A DNA stretch of 64,000 nt from Sphingopyxis sp. LK2115 (GTDB lineage: Bacteria; Pseudomonadota; Alphaproteobacteria; Sphingomonadales; Sphingomonadaceae): contig NZ_JABWGQ010000027.1 of NCBI RefSeq assembly GCF_014595975.1, positions 1 through 64,000 on the forward strand, given 5' to 3'. Each line of letters begins with the position of its first letter. Position 1 is the stretch's first letter. The notes beneath the pieces were generated by a model that was given only the letters and a program-made list of their open reading frames with translations, was not told the DNA's origin and did not search any database. This document shows positions 25,335-34,299 of the stretch, piece after piece. Position numbers and translations under genes: made by a program.

Positions 25335-25369
25335 CCAGCCAGTCGCTCGCGCAGTCGCGCCGTCCGCCA

Positions 25370-26173
25370 TCAATGTCCTGCCGTGCCCAGTCCGTCGATC
25401 TTCTTTGACTGGCGCGCGATCAGACCGGGGAACCAGCGGGCAAGGCGCGACAGGCGGCGCGCCATCTTGCCGACAGGCACATGCACCCGGTCGCCATGGA
25501 CCGCATCCCATGCGGCGCGCGCGACATCCTCGACCGGCGAAATCTCGAACCCGCTTGCTTCCAGCCGGTTGCGCGCGGGTTCGTTGCTGTCGGCGCTCAC
25601 CTGGTCGAGCAGCGGCGTGTCGATGAAGCCCGGCATCAGCGAACGCACCTTGATCCCATGCTTGGCGAACTCGATTTCGAGTGCTTCGGTAAGCCCGCGC
25701 ACGGCGAATTTGGTCGCCGAATAGACGGCGAGCCCGCCGACGCCATAGAATCCCGACGCCGACCCGGTGTTCAGGATCGCCGATCCCGGCGTCGCGCGCA
25801 GAAGCGGCAGCGCCATATAGATGCCATTCACCACGCCGCCGAAATTGATCGCGATCAGCCGGTCGGCCTCTTCGGGCGCCATGTCGATGAACTGGCCGCC
25901 CGATCCGATGCCGGCGTTGTTGAACAGCACGTCGAGGCGGTCACCGCTGGCGCGCGCAAAGTCGGCGAGCGCGGCCTTCCACTGGTCGCGATCGCGAACG
26001 TCCATGACATGCCGCGACGAGGCACCGTCGGGAAGCAGCGCCGCGGTTTCGTCGATCCCCTGCGCATTGATGTCGGCGATGCCGACGAACCAGCCCTTGC
26101 CCGCGAAATGACGCGCGACCGCGCGGCCGATGCCCGAACCCCCGCCGGTGATGAAAATCGCCTTCCGCGTCAT
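25370..26173 (-). CDS. SDR-family oxidoreductase
   Basis: A 267-aa classical short-chain dehydrogenase. TGGGSGIG (8-15) binds NAD(P), LFNNAGIGSGG is the NAG motif, and VYSATKFAVRGLTEAL carries the catalytic Tyr and Lys. The ATG at 26173 follows GGAGGGAGCGG, a strong ribosome site. The substrate is unknown. An inverted repeat just upstream may bind a regulator. Confidence 0.85.
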   Translation of the reverse strand: MTRKAIFITGGGSGIGRAVARHFAGKGWFVGIADINAQGIDETAALLPDGASSRHVMDVRDRDQWKAALADFARASGDRLDVLFNNAGIGSGGQFIDMAPEEADRLIAINFGGVVNGIYMALPLLRATPGSAILNTGSASGFYGVGGLAVYSATKFAVRGLTEALEIEFAKHGIKVRSLMPGFIDTPLLDQVSADSNEPARNRLEASGFEISPVEDVARAAWDAVHGDRVHVPVGKMARRLSRLARWFPGLIARQSKKIDGLGTAGH

Positions 26174-26184
26174 CCGCTCCCTCC

Positions 26185-26198
26185 TGACATTTGTGTCA
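26185..26198. promoter_or_regulatory. Inverted repeat upstream of the SDR gene
   Basis: TGACATTTGTGTCA has 5-bp arms TGACA/TGTCA. It is 12 bases before the SDR start codon on the minus strand, next to the ribosome site. TetR-family repressors often control such SDR genes through similar sites; no regulator gene is adjacent. Confidence 0.35.
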
Positions 26199-26282
26199 GT
26201 TTCACAAGATGCGAAGTTGACGGGGCCGTCAAGCGGCAATCGCGGCTTGGCGGAGCGCTGCGCGGCCGGTATCAGCCTCAGG

Positions 26283-26786
26283 ATGCTGCGCTTTCCCCTG
26301 ATGCTCGCCTCGCTATGGCTGCTCTGTTTCGTGTCGGCGCAGGCCGCGGTGACGGTCAGTTTCTACAGCCATGATTTCGGCGACCGCTTTCCGCACGCCT
26401 TCATCGTGATGAAGGGCAAGCTGGATGCGACGGGCGAGGCGGTCGATGCCAATTACGGCTTTACCGCAGTGTCGGTCAGCCCGGCGATCCTGTTCGGGGC
26501 GGTGAAAGGCAAGGTCGAATCGTCGAAACCCGATTACATCGCCAGAAGCGACCGCCAGTTCGATGTCGTCGTCGATGACGCAACCTATATGCGGATATTG
26601 GCGAAGGTCGCCGAATGGCGCGACCGCAAGCAGCCGAGCTACAGCCTGAACAAACGCAACTGCGTCCATTTCGTGATGGAACTGGCCGAGGTCGTGGGGC
26701 TGAAGGTGAATCGGAAAAGCAAGTTGTTCAAGAAACCGAAAAGTTTTTTGCAGGAGGTGAAGGGGCTGAATCCGGAGCTGAAGTGA
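26283..26786 (+). CDS. Secreted protein of unknown function, possibly a permuted papain-like fold
   Basis: A 167-aa protein with a Sec signal (LRFPLMLASLWLLCFVSAQAA, cleavage near residue 21). Two segments stand out: FPHAFIVMKGK with a His, and, about 90 residues later, YSLNKRNCVHFVMELAEVVGL with a Cys. A His-first, Cys-later order next to a helix is what permuted NlpC/P60 (LRAT/YiiX-like) proteins show. The tail is basic. The fold is inferred, and the gene is otherwise not recognised. Confidence 0.6.
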   Translation: MLRFPLMLASLWLLCFVSAQAAVTVSFYSHDFGDRFPHAFIVMKGKLDATGEAVDANYGFTAVSVSPAILFGAVKGKVESSKPDYIARSDRQFDVVVDDATYMRILAKVAEWRDRKQPSYSLNKRNCVHFVMELAEVVGLKVNRKSKLFKKPKSFLQEVKGLNPELK

Positions 26787-26822
26787 GAGCGGTTTTCAAG
26801 TGGTTGCGGCCATATCGCCATC

Positions 26823-26848
26823 GTCATCCCGGCCTTCGCCGGGATGAC
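26823..26848 (+). repeat. Perfect hairpin, family C copy 2
   Basis: GTCATCCCGGC and GCCGGGATGAC form an 11-bp perfect stem with loop CTTC, 36 bases after the secreted protein's stop. It could act as a transcript end or stabiliser (no T tract), or be a REP-like unit. The stem matches the ends of the palindrome at 22018-22052. Confidence 0.65.
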
Positions 26849-27006
26849 AGAGGGGAAAGTCGGGAATCCGCACCATAGCTGACCCCACGGCGCATCGGGG
26901 CGATTCTTTGTCGACCGCTCACCCCTAGACGCCATCCCGCTTTCACCCTATGTTCAGCGAACGGGGCGCAGAGCTTTCCGCTTCGTTACGAAATGAGGGG
27001 CAATTC

Positions 27007-27273
27007 TTGCGGTTTTTGCTGACCCTTTTGGCGTTGCTGACCGGTCTGGCGAGTGCCGACCGGGCGGTTGCCGCGCCCGCCATGCCGGCGGCGATGGGGT
27101 CGCTCGTGCTGCTTGCCGAAAGCTCGGCCAAGGTCGAGGCGGACGACAGCGTCCGTCGTCCCGCGACCAATGCGCCGACGCGGCGCAGCTCGGCGAGTTG
27201 CACCAGGCCGCGCAAGGCGCCGCCGCCGCATCTTCCCGGATTGCTCACCCGAAGCGATCGCGCGCTCGAATAG
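27007..27273 (+). CDS. Signal-peptide leader upstream of secA, candidate secretion-monitor arrest peptide
   Basis: An 88-aa frame opening with TTG at 27007 and a good ribosome site (TGAGGGG, 6 bases upstream); an ATG at 26950 is in frame but lacks one. Residues 1-22 are a clear Sec signal (LLTLLALLTGLASADRAVAA). The rest is low-complexity and basic, ending RPRKAPPPHLPGLLTRSDRALE with three consecutive prolines. The stop is 111 bases before secA. Signal peptide, short length, Pro-rich end and position match the layout of SecM-like monitors. No homologue is recognised. Confidence 0.5.
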   Translation: MRFLLTLLALLTGLASADRAVAAPAMPAAMGSLVLLAESSAKVEADDSVRRPATNAPTRRSSASCTRPRKAPPPHLPGLLTRSDRALE

Positions 27274-27384
27274 CGCCCCGTTCCTCGTCCCCGACCTGGG
27301 GCAGTCCCGCCACGGGCGTTCCTTATTCGACATGCGCGCGTCTGTCGGCGCCGCACATCCAAATGATATTTCAAGGATATTTCC
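27274..27384 (+). promoter_or_regulatory. secA translational leader with nested stems and repeated ribosome-site context
   Basis: Short stems can form in the gap after the leader ORF: CCCC (27289-27292) with GGGG (27298-27301), inside CGCCC (27274-27278) with GGGCG (27314-27318). The secA ribosome site AAGGA (27373-27377) lies between two copies of GATATTTC (27365-27372 and 27376-27383). Whether this folds with the leader ORF is unknown. Confidence 0.35.
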
Positions 27385-30120
27385 ATGTTCTCCGGCCTTG
27401 CCAAGAGCCTTTTCGGCTCGTCCAATGACCGTTACGTCAATTCGATCCGCAAGATCGTCGACAAGATCAACGCCTTCGAGCCTGCGATGCAGGCGCTCGA
27501 TGACGCGGGATTGCAGGCGCAGACGGCAAAGTTCCGCGAGCGGTTGGCCGCGGGCGAGACGCTCGACGACCTTTTGCCCGAAGCCTTCGCCACGGTGCGC
27601 GAGGCGGCGGTGCGCACGCTGGGCATGCGCCATTTCGACGTCCAGATGATCGGCGGCGTCGTGCTGCACCGCGGCGAGATCGCCGAGATGGCGACGGGCG
27701 AGGGCAAGACACTGATGGCGACGCTGCCCTGCTATCTGAACGCGCTTGAGGGCAAGGGCGTTCATGTCGTGACCGTCAACGACTATCTGGCGCGCCGCGA
27801 CGCCGAATGGATGGGGGCCGTCTATGGCTTCCTGGGGCTGTCGACCGGGGTGATCGTCCCCAATCTCAACGAGACGCAGCGGCGCGAGGCTTATAACAGC
27901 GACATCACCTATGCCACGAACAACGAGCTGGGGTTCGATTATCTGCGCGACAATATGAAGTTCGACCGCGCGCAGATGGTCCACCGCCCGTTCAATTTCG
28001 GTATCGTCGACGAGGTCGATTCGATCCTGATCGACGAAGCGCGCACCCCGCTGATCATCTCCGGCCCGACCGACGACAAATCCGAACTCTATGTGCGCGT
28101 CAACGAGGTCGTGCTCCAGCTTACCGATCAGGATTATGAGAAGGATGAAAAGTCCAAGTCGATCAGCCTGACCGAAGAGGGCACCGAGCATGTCGAGCGG
28201 CTGCTCGAAGCCGCGGGGCTGCTCCAGGGCAGCAACCTCTATGACATCGAGAACACCCAGATCGTCCATCACGTCAATCAGGCGCTGAAGGCGATCCAGA
28301 TGTTCCGCATCGACACCGACTATATCGTCAAGGACGGCAAGGTCGTCATCATCGACGAGTTCACCGGCCGGATGATGGAGGGGCGCCGCTGGTCCGACGG
28401 CCTGCACCAGGCGGTCGAAGCGAAGGAAGGCGTGCGGATCGAGCCAGAGAATCAGACGCTCGCTTCGATCACTTTCCAGAATTATTTTCGCATGTATCCG
28501 AAACTTGCGGGCATGACCGGCACCGCGGCGACCGAGGCGGCCGAGTTTTTCGACATCTACAAGATGAACGTCGTCACCATCCCGACCAACCGCCCGATCG
28601 CGCGGATCGACGAGGAAGACGAGTTCTACAAGAATATCACCGACAAGTTCGGCGCAATCGCGCGCACCATCCGCGAAGCGCAGGAGCGCGGCCAGCCGGT
28701 GCTCGTTGGCACCGTGTCGATCGAAAAGTCCGAACTGCTCTCCTCCTTCCTCGAAAAGGAAGGCGTCGCGCACAGCGTTTTGAACGCGCGCTTCCATGAA
28801 AGCGAGGCGCATATCGTCGCGCAGGCGGGGCGTCGCGGCGCGGTGACCATCGCGACGAACATGGCGGGTCGCGGCACCGACATCAAACTGGGCGGCAACG
28901 AAGAGTTCCGCATCGAGGATGAGCTCAAAGACATGCCCGCGGGCCCCGAGCGCGACGCCGCCGAGGCGCGCATCCGCGAGGAAGTCGCCGCCGAGCGCGA
29001 GGCGGTGAAGGCTGCGGGCGGGCTGTTCGTGCTCGCGACCGAGCGTCACGAAAGCCGCCGCATCGACAATCAGTTGCGCGGCCGTTCGGGGCGCCAGGGC
29101 GACCCCGGCCTCAGCAAATTCTATCTCTGCCTCGACGACGACCTGTTGCGCATCTTTGGCCCCGACACGCTGTTCGCCAAGATGATGAACAAGAATCTGG
29201 AAGATGGCGAGGCGATCGGGTCGAAATGGCTGTCGAAGGCGATCGAGACCGCGCAGAAGAAGGTGGAGGCGCGCAATTACGACATCCGCAAGCAGGTCGT
29301 CGAATATGACAATGTGATGAACGACCAGCGCAAGGTCATCTATGAACAGCGCGGCGAGATCATCGACAGCGAAACCGTCGGCGACGTGATGGCGGCGATG
29401 CGCGCCGAGACGGTCAATGCGATCGTCGGCGACGCCTGCCCGCCGGGCAGCTATCCCGAACAATGGAATGTCGAGGCGATGAAGGAGCGGGTGGCAAATA
29501 TCCTGAACCTCAACCCGCCGATCGACGACTGGATGCAGGAGGACGCCGTCGATCCGGAAGTGTTCGAGGAACGGCTTCAGCAGATGGCCGACGCAGCCGC
29601 AGCCGAAAAGGCGGCGCTGGTCGATGCCGAAACCTGGAAGGGGATCGAAAAGTCGATCCTGCTCCAGACGCTCGACCATCACTGGAAGGACCATCTCGCG
29701 ACGCTCGACGCGCTGCGTCAGGCCATCTTCCTGCGCGCCTATGCGCAGAAACAGCCGATCAACGAATATAAGCAGGAGGCGTTCGCGCTGTTCGAGCGGA
29801 TGCTGTCGAACATCCGTGAAGATGTGACGCGCACCGTCGCCCGCCTCGACCTGCGCTTCGAAGAGCCCGCGCCGCTCCCGCTTCCCGAGCTTCCCGATTT
29901 CCTGACGACGCACATCGACCCCTTCACCGGTGAGGATAACAGCGCCGACGTCGATGCGGGATCGCTGGGCGTGATCGCGAACACCCTGCCGCCGATGCAG
30001 GTGCCCAAGCACGACATCGCCAAGGGCGAGAACCCCTATGCCGCGCTGGAAATCAGCCGCAACGCGCCGTGCCCGTGCGGTTCGGGGCGCAAATACAAAC
30101 ATTGCCACGGCGCGATCTGA
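27385..30120 (+). CDS. secA: Preprotein translocase ATPase SecA
   Basis: A 911-aa motor that drives unfolded preproteins through SecYEG. NBD1 carries Walker A GEGKT (105-109) and DEVD (209-212). The preprotein-crosslinking and scaffold domains follow, with [17 protein letters not shown] in NBD2. The C-terminal zinc tail [14 protein letters not shown] has ligands Cys896, Cys898, Cys907 and His908 and binds SecB. The start has AAGGA 7 bases upstream. Full length, no defect. A secretion-type leader ORF precedes it. Confidence 0.98.
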   Translation: MFSGLAKSLFGSSNDRYVNSIRKIVDKINAFEPAMQALDDAGLQAQTAKFRERLAAGETLDDLLPEAFATVREAAVRTLGMRHFDVQMIGGVVLHRGEIAEMATGEGKTLMATLPCYLNALEGKGVHVVTVNDYLARRDAEWMGAVYGFLGLSTGVIVPNLNETQRREAYNSDITYATNNELGFDYLRDNMKFDRAQMVHRPFNFGIVDEVDSILIDEARTPLIISGPTDDKSELYVRVNEVVLQLTDQDYEKDEKSKSISLTEEGTEHVERLLEAAGLLQGSNLYDIENTQIVHHVNQALKAIQMFRIDTDYIVKDGKVVIIDEFTGRMMEGRRWSDGLHQAVEAKEGVRIEPENQTLASITFQNYFRMYPKLAGMTGTAATEAAEFFDIYKMNVVTIPTNRPIARIDEEDEFYKNITDKFGAIARTIREAQERGQPVLVGTVSIEKSELLSSFLEKEGVAHSVLNARFHESEAHIVAQAGRRGAVTIATNMAGRGTDIKLGGNEEFRIEDELKDMPAGPERDAAEARIREEVAAEREAVKAAGGLFVLATERHESRRIDNQLRGRSGRQGDPGLSKFYLCLDDDLLRIFGPDTLFAKMMNKNLEDGEAIGSKWLSKAIETAQKKVEARNYDIRKQVVEYDNVMNDQRKVIYEQRGEIIDSETVGDVMAAMRAETVNAIVGDACPPGSYPEQWNVEAMKERVANILNLNPPIDDWMQEDAVDPEVFEERLQQMADAAAAEKAALVDAETWKGIEKSILLQTLDHHWKDHLATLDALRQAIFLRAYAQKQPINEYKQEAFALFERMLSNIREDVTRTVARLDLRFEEPAPLPLPELPDFLTTHIDPFTGEDNSADVDAGSLGVIANTLPPMQVPKHDIAKGENPYAALEISRNAPCPCGSGRKYKHCHGAI

Positions 30121-30135
30121 TCTGTCGCTGACCTG

Positions 30136-30870
30136 ATGACCGGCCTTGCCGCGCTCTTCGGCCTGACCGCGCTTCTCTATGCCGCGGTCGGGTTTGGCGG
30201 CGGTTCGACTTACACCGCGCTGCTGCTCCTCGGAGGCGTGGCGGTGGGGCTGGTTCCGGCGATCAGCCTGGCGTGCAACATTATCGTTGTCAGCGGCGGG
30301 ACGATCCGCTTTGCGCGCGCTGGGGTGATGCCGTGGGCAAAGGCGCTGCCGCTGATCGCGGTCGCCGCGCCGCTGGCCTTTCTGGGCGGGCTGACCCCGG
30401 TGAAGCAGGGCGTGCTCGTTACGCTGCTGGGATTGTCGCTGCTCGCGTCGGCGCTGGCGCTGCTGATCCAGCCGCGAACCGCCAAGCCCGTGCTGCTGCG
30501 GCCCGCGCTCTTGCTGTCAATCGCCGCGGCGCTCGGCTATCTTGCGGGCGTGGTCGGCATTGGCGGGGGGATTTTTCTCGCGCCGATCCTGCACCTGATC
30601 CGCTGGGCCGAGGAACGGTCGGTGGCGGCGACCGCGAGCCTGTTCATCCTGGTCAACAGCCTGTTCGGGCTCACCGGCCAGCTGATCAAGGGGCAGGGCG
30701 ACGCGATGGCCGGCGCGGTCGCCAGCCACTGGCCGTTGCTGGCTGCGGTGTTGATCGGTGGCGCGGTCGGAACCCAGCTTGCGGTCAAAAGCGGACCCGC
30801 GGCGCTCATCTGCCGGTTGACGGCCGTGCTCGTCGGTGCCGCTGCGATCCGTTTGTTATTTGGTTTCTAA
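30136..30870 (+). CDS. TauE/SafE-family sulfite or organo-anion exporter
   Basis: A 244-aa inner-membrane protein with about eight hydrophobic segments. The duplicated family signature is visible as AAVGFGGGSTYTALLLLGG near the start and AGVVGIGGGIFLAPILHL in the middle. The family moves sulfite, sulfoacetate and related anions; the substrate here is unknown. It begins 15 bp after secA and may be read through from it, but no functional tie to secretion is known. Confidence 0.8.
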   Translation: MTGLAALFGLTALLYAAVGFGGGSTYTALLLLGGVAVGLVPAISLACNIIVVSGGTIRFARAGVMPWAKALPLIAVAAPLAFLGGLTPVKQGVLVTLLGLSLLASALALLIQPRTAKPVLLRPALLLSIAAALGYLAGVVGIGGGIFLAPILHLIRWAEERSVAATASLFILVNSLFGLTGQLIKGQGDAMAGAVASHWPLLAAVLIGGAVGTQLAVKSGPAALICRLTAVLVGAAAIRLLFGF

Positions 30871-31003
30871 CGCTTTTTTTGGCCTCTTGCCTTCGCGAAC
30901 GGCGGTGCTAGCATCGCCGAACAAGCCCGGTGGCCATGTAGTCGGCGGGCGACGCAGCAGTTGGAACAACAACGGCCGTATCGTGGGTGCGGCACCGACC
31001 TTC

Positions 31004-32443
31004 ATGTTGCGTGGAAAGGGCAGGCGCATTTCCTTTTTCGACGAGATGACGGGACAGGATGGCGCGGTCCGGGCGCCCTATCGCGACTATGCGGACTGGT
31101 TCGACCGCGAAGACGCAGCGCGCATCCAGCGCAAGGCCCAGCAGGCCGAGGCGTTTTTCCGCACCACGGGCATCACCTTCAACGTCTATGGCCAGGACGA
31201 GGCGGACGAGCGGCTGATCCCCTTCGACGTCGTCCCGCGGATCATCTCGGCGAGCGAATGGCGGCGGCTGTCGCGCGGCATCGAGCAGCGCGTGCGCGCG
31301 CTCAACGCCTTCCTTCACGACATTTATCACCGGCAGGAGATTTTGCGCGCCGGGCGCCTTCCCGTCGAACTCATCGAGCGCAACGAGGCCTTCCTGCCGA
31401 TGATGATGGGCATGGACCCGCCGGGCGGCGTTTATACGCATATCAGCGGCATCGACATCGTGCGCACCGGCGCCGACGAATTTTATGTGCTCGAGGATAA
31501 TGCCCGCACGCCGTCGGGCGTCTCCTACATGCTGGAAAATCGCGAAACGATGCTTCAGATGTTTCCTGAACTGTTCGCGAGGATTTCGGTTCGCGAGGTC
31601 GGCGATTATCCGCTCAACCTTTTGAAATCGCTTGCTGCTTGCGCGCCGCCCGCGTGCGGTGGCACGCCGACGGTTGCGGTGCTGACGCCGGGCATCCACA
31701 ACAGCGCCTATTTCGAGCATAGTTTCCTTGCCGACCAGATGGGCGCCGAGCTGGTCGAGGGACATGATTTGCGCGTCGTCGATGGTCGGGTGGCGATGCG
31801 CACGACGCAGGGCTATACGCCGATCGACGTCCTGTATCGCCGCGTCGACGACGACTTCCTCGACCCGCTCAATTTCCGGCCCGACTCGCTGCTCGGCGTG
31901 CCCGGTATCTGGGATGTCTATCGCGCCGGGGGGATCACCATCGCCAATGCGCCGGGCACCGGCATCGCCGACGACAAGGCGCTGTACAGCTATATGCCCG
32001 ACATCATAGAATTTTACACGGGCGAAAAGGCGTTGCTGCCCAATGTGCCGACCTGGCGCTGTTCGGAACCGGAACATCTGCGCGAAGTGCTCGACCGCCT
32101 GCCCGAACTGGTGGTCAAGGAAGTGCACGGGTCGGGCGGATACGGGATGCTGGTCGGACCCGCAGCGACGAAAAAGGCGATTGCGGCCTTTCGCGCCAAG
32201 CTGGAAGCCAATCCGCGGGGTTATATCGCGCAGCCGACGCTGTCGCTGTCGACCGTGCCGATCTTTACCAAGACGGGGCTGGCGCCGCGTCACGTCGACC
32301 TGCGCCCCTTTGTGCTGATGTCGCCGCAGGGCATTCGCATAACGCCGGGCGGGCTGACGCGCGTTGCAATGACCAGGGGATCGCTGGTGGTCAATTCGAG
32401 CCAGGGCGGCGGGACCAAGGATACATGGGTGCTGGAGGATTGA
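31004..32443 (+). CDS. Circularly permuted type 2 ATP-grasp protein
   Basis: A roughly 479-aa ATP-grasp enzyme of the COG2308 type, predicted to ligate a carboxylate to an amine. Landmarks are PYRDYADWFDRED near the start, GVYTHISGIDIVRTGADEFYVLEDNARTPSGVSYMLENR, NSAYFEHSFLADQMGAELVEG, VVKEVHGSGGYGMLVGP and the closing SSQGGGTKDTWVL. The exact start is unsure: ATG 31004 and ATG 31046 are both in frame, and homologues begin near ISFFDEMTG. It leads the alpha-E, transglutaminase and Anbu genes, the standard cluster. Confidence 0.85.
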   Translation: MLRGKGRRISFFDEMTGQDGAVRAPYRDYADWFDREDAARIQRKAQQAEAFFRTTGITFNVYGQDEADERLIPFDVVPRIISASEWRRLSRGIEQRVRALNAFLHDIYHRQEILRAGRLPVELIERNEAFLPMMMGMDPPGGVYTHISGIDIVRTGADEFYVLEDNARTPSGVSYMLENRETMLQMFPELFARISVREVGDYPLNLLKSLAACAPPACGGTPTVAVLTPGIHNSAYFEHSFLADQMGAELVEGHDLRVVDGRVAMRTTQGYTPIDVLYRRVDDDFLDPLNFRPDSLLGVPGIWDVYRAGGITIANAPGTGIADDKALYSYMPDIIEFYTGEKALLPNVPTWRCSEPEHLREVLDRLPELVVKEVHGSGGYGMLVGPAATKKAIAAFRAKLEANPRGYIAQPTLSLSTVPIFTKTGLAPRHVDLRPFVLMSPQGIRITPGGLTRVAMTRGSLVVNSSQGGGTKDTWVLED

Positions 32444-32503
32444 TGGGGACTGTGTCGATCCTGCACGGTTATGACCCCTCCCCCGAAGGGGAGAGGCTTT
32501 AGA

Positions 32504-33445
32504 ATGCTGGGAAAGACCGCCGGGGCGCTTTACTGGATGGCGCGTTATCTGGAACGCAGCGAAAACAATGCGCGGCTGATCGACGCAGGCTTTCGCATCG
32601 CGCTGACGCGGTCGAATACCGCGGCCGACGAATGGCGGTCGGTGCTGGTGACCGCGGGACAGGATTACGCCTTTCGGCAGGCGCATCAGGATTATCATTC
32701 GCAGCGCGTCGTCGATTTCATGCTGCGCGATCCCGCCAATCCGTCGAGCATCCTGTCGGTGATCAAGCAAGCGCGCGACAATGCCCGCACCGCGCGCACC
32801 TATCTGACCCGCGAAGCGTGGGAGGCGGTGAATACCAGCTGGATGACGCTGGGCAGCCTGCTGAGGCGGCAGGTGCGCGAGGACGATCTGCCCGATGTGC
32901 TTGCGGCGATCCGCCAGCAGAGCGGGCTGGTGCGCGGGGCTTTCGCGGGCACGATGCTGCGCAACGATGGCTATAATTTCTCGCGCCTCGGCACCTTCCT
33001 CGAACGCGCCGACAACACCGCGCGCATCCTCGACGTCAAATATTATCTCCTGCTGCCGTCAGTCGCGCATATCGGCACCTCGATCGACAATGTGCAGTGG
33101 GAGACGATCCTGCGGTCGGTGTCGGCGCACCGCGCCTATCACTGGCTGTACGGCACCGAAATCAGCGCGCTCAAGATCGCCGAGTTCCTGATCCTCTACA
33201 AACAGATGCCGCGCAGCCTGGCCTTTTGCTGCGACAAGATGAACGACAATCTCGGCTGGCTGGCGCGCGCCTATGGGGAAGAAACCGAGGCGGTGCGGAT
33301 GGGCGCGTCCCTCTGCCACGACCGGCTTTCGCGCCCGATCGCGTCGATTTTCGACGGCGGGCTGCACGAGTTCATCACCGACTTCCTTCGCGCCAACGCC
33401 GCGCTCGCGCGGCAGATCGAGCGCGATTACCGCTTTGTGGAGTGA
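32504..33445 (+). CDS. Alpha-E domain-containing protein
   Basis: A 313-aa all-helical protein. The start MLGKTAGALYWMARYLERSENNARLIDAGFRIAL is characteristic of alpha-E, and YNFSRLGTFLERADNTARILDVKYYLLLPS repeats the same pattern mid-protein, with two conserved E-R residues. The family always sits beside the permuted ATP-grasp protein, probably forming a complex with it. GGGGAGAGG is the ribosome site, and the transglutaminase gene starts 3 bases after the stop. Confidence 0.85.
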   Translation: MLGKTAGALYWMARYLERSENNARLIDAGFRIALTRSNTAADEWRSVLVTAGQDYAFRQAHQDYHSQRVVDFMLRDPANPSSILSVIKQARDNARTARTYLTREAWEAVNTSWMTLGSLLRRQVREDDLPDVLAAIRQQSGLVRGAFAGTMLRNDGYNFSRLGTFLERADNTARILDVKYYLLLPSVAHIGTSIDNVQWETILRSVSAHRAYHWLYGTEISALKIAEFLILYKQMPRSLAFCCDKMNDNLGWLARAYGEETEAVRMGASLCHDRLSRPIASIFDGGLHEFITDFLRANAALARQIERDYRFVE

Positions 33446-33447
33446 AG

Positions 33448-34251
33448 ATGCGGCTGCGCGTCGAACATATCACCCATTATCAATATGACAGTCCGGTTCG
33501 CTATGCGCTCCAGCAGATCAAGCTGACGCCGAAGGAGCGGCCGGGGCAGCAATTGATCCACGACTGGCGGATCGAAATCGAGGGCGGCGCACAGCAGCTT
33601 CACTACACCGACCATCATGGCAATGGCGTCGACCTCGTGGCGGTCGATGGCGGTGCGCGCGAGCTTGTCATTCGCTGCACCGGCGAGGTCGAACTCATCA
33701 CCTGGGACGGGGTGATCGGACCGCACCGGGGACCGATGCCGCTTTGGACCTTCCTGCGTCCGACACCGCTGACGCGCGCGGGCCGCGGCGTGCGGTCGCT
33801 GACCGCCGAACTCGGCCGCGATCATGCCAATGACATCGAACGCGCGCATGCGCTGTCGGCGCTTATCCTGGACAAGCTGCCCTATCGCATCGGCGTCACC
33901 GACCCCGAAACGAGCGCCGAACAGGCGCTGGGCGGCGAGGGCGGAGTGTGCCAGGATCATGCCCATATCTTCATCGCCGCGATGCGTCATCTGGGGCATC
34001 CGGCGCGCTATGTATCGGGCTATCTGATGATGGACGACCGCACGCACCAGGATGCGACCCATGGCTGGGCGGAGGCGCATTTCGACCATATCGGCTGGAT
34101 CGGTTTCGACGTCAGCAACGGACACTCGCCCGACCGACGCTATATCCGCGTCGCGACGGGGCTCGACTATCGGGATGCCGCGCCGGTGCGCGGGATGCGC
34201 TATGGCGCGGGGCAGGAAAATCTGGTTGTCCAGTTGCAGGTCCAGCAATAA
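33448..34251 (+). CDS. Transglutaminase-family cysteine peptidase (Anbu-cluster type)
   Basis: A 267-aa papain-fold protein with the N-terminal beta region of bacterial transglutaminase-like proteins (MRLRVEHITHYQYDSPVRYALQQIKLTP). The catalytic triad is Cys168 (EGGVCQDHAH), His205 (DATHGWAEAHF) and Asp221 (WIGFDVSN). No signal peptide is visible, so it is cytosolic and may remove or swap peptide bonds or gamma-glutamyl groups. It is downstream of the ATP-grasp ligase and upstream of the Anbu protease. Confidence 0.85.
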   Translation: MRLRVEHITHYQYDSPVRYALQQIKLTPKERPGQQLIHDWRIEIEGGAQQLHYTDHHGNGVDLVAVDGGARELVIRCTGEVELITWDGVIGPHRGPMPLWTFLRPTPLTRAGRGVRSLTAELGRDHANDIERAHALSALILDKLPYRIGVTDPETSAEQALGGEGGVCQDHAHIFIAAMRHLGHPARYVSGYLMMDDRTHQDATHGWAEAHFDHIGWIGFDVSNGHSPDRRYIRVATGLDYRDAAPVRGMRYGAGQENLVVQLQVQQ

Positions 34252-34299
34252 GCGGGCGGGGACGATTCAGGACGACCGGGGCGGGGATTACGGGACGAA

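Noticed and set aside
26986-30108. 1040-aa open frame on the minus strand
   Set aside because: It is antisense to secA and lacks any recognisable domain.
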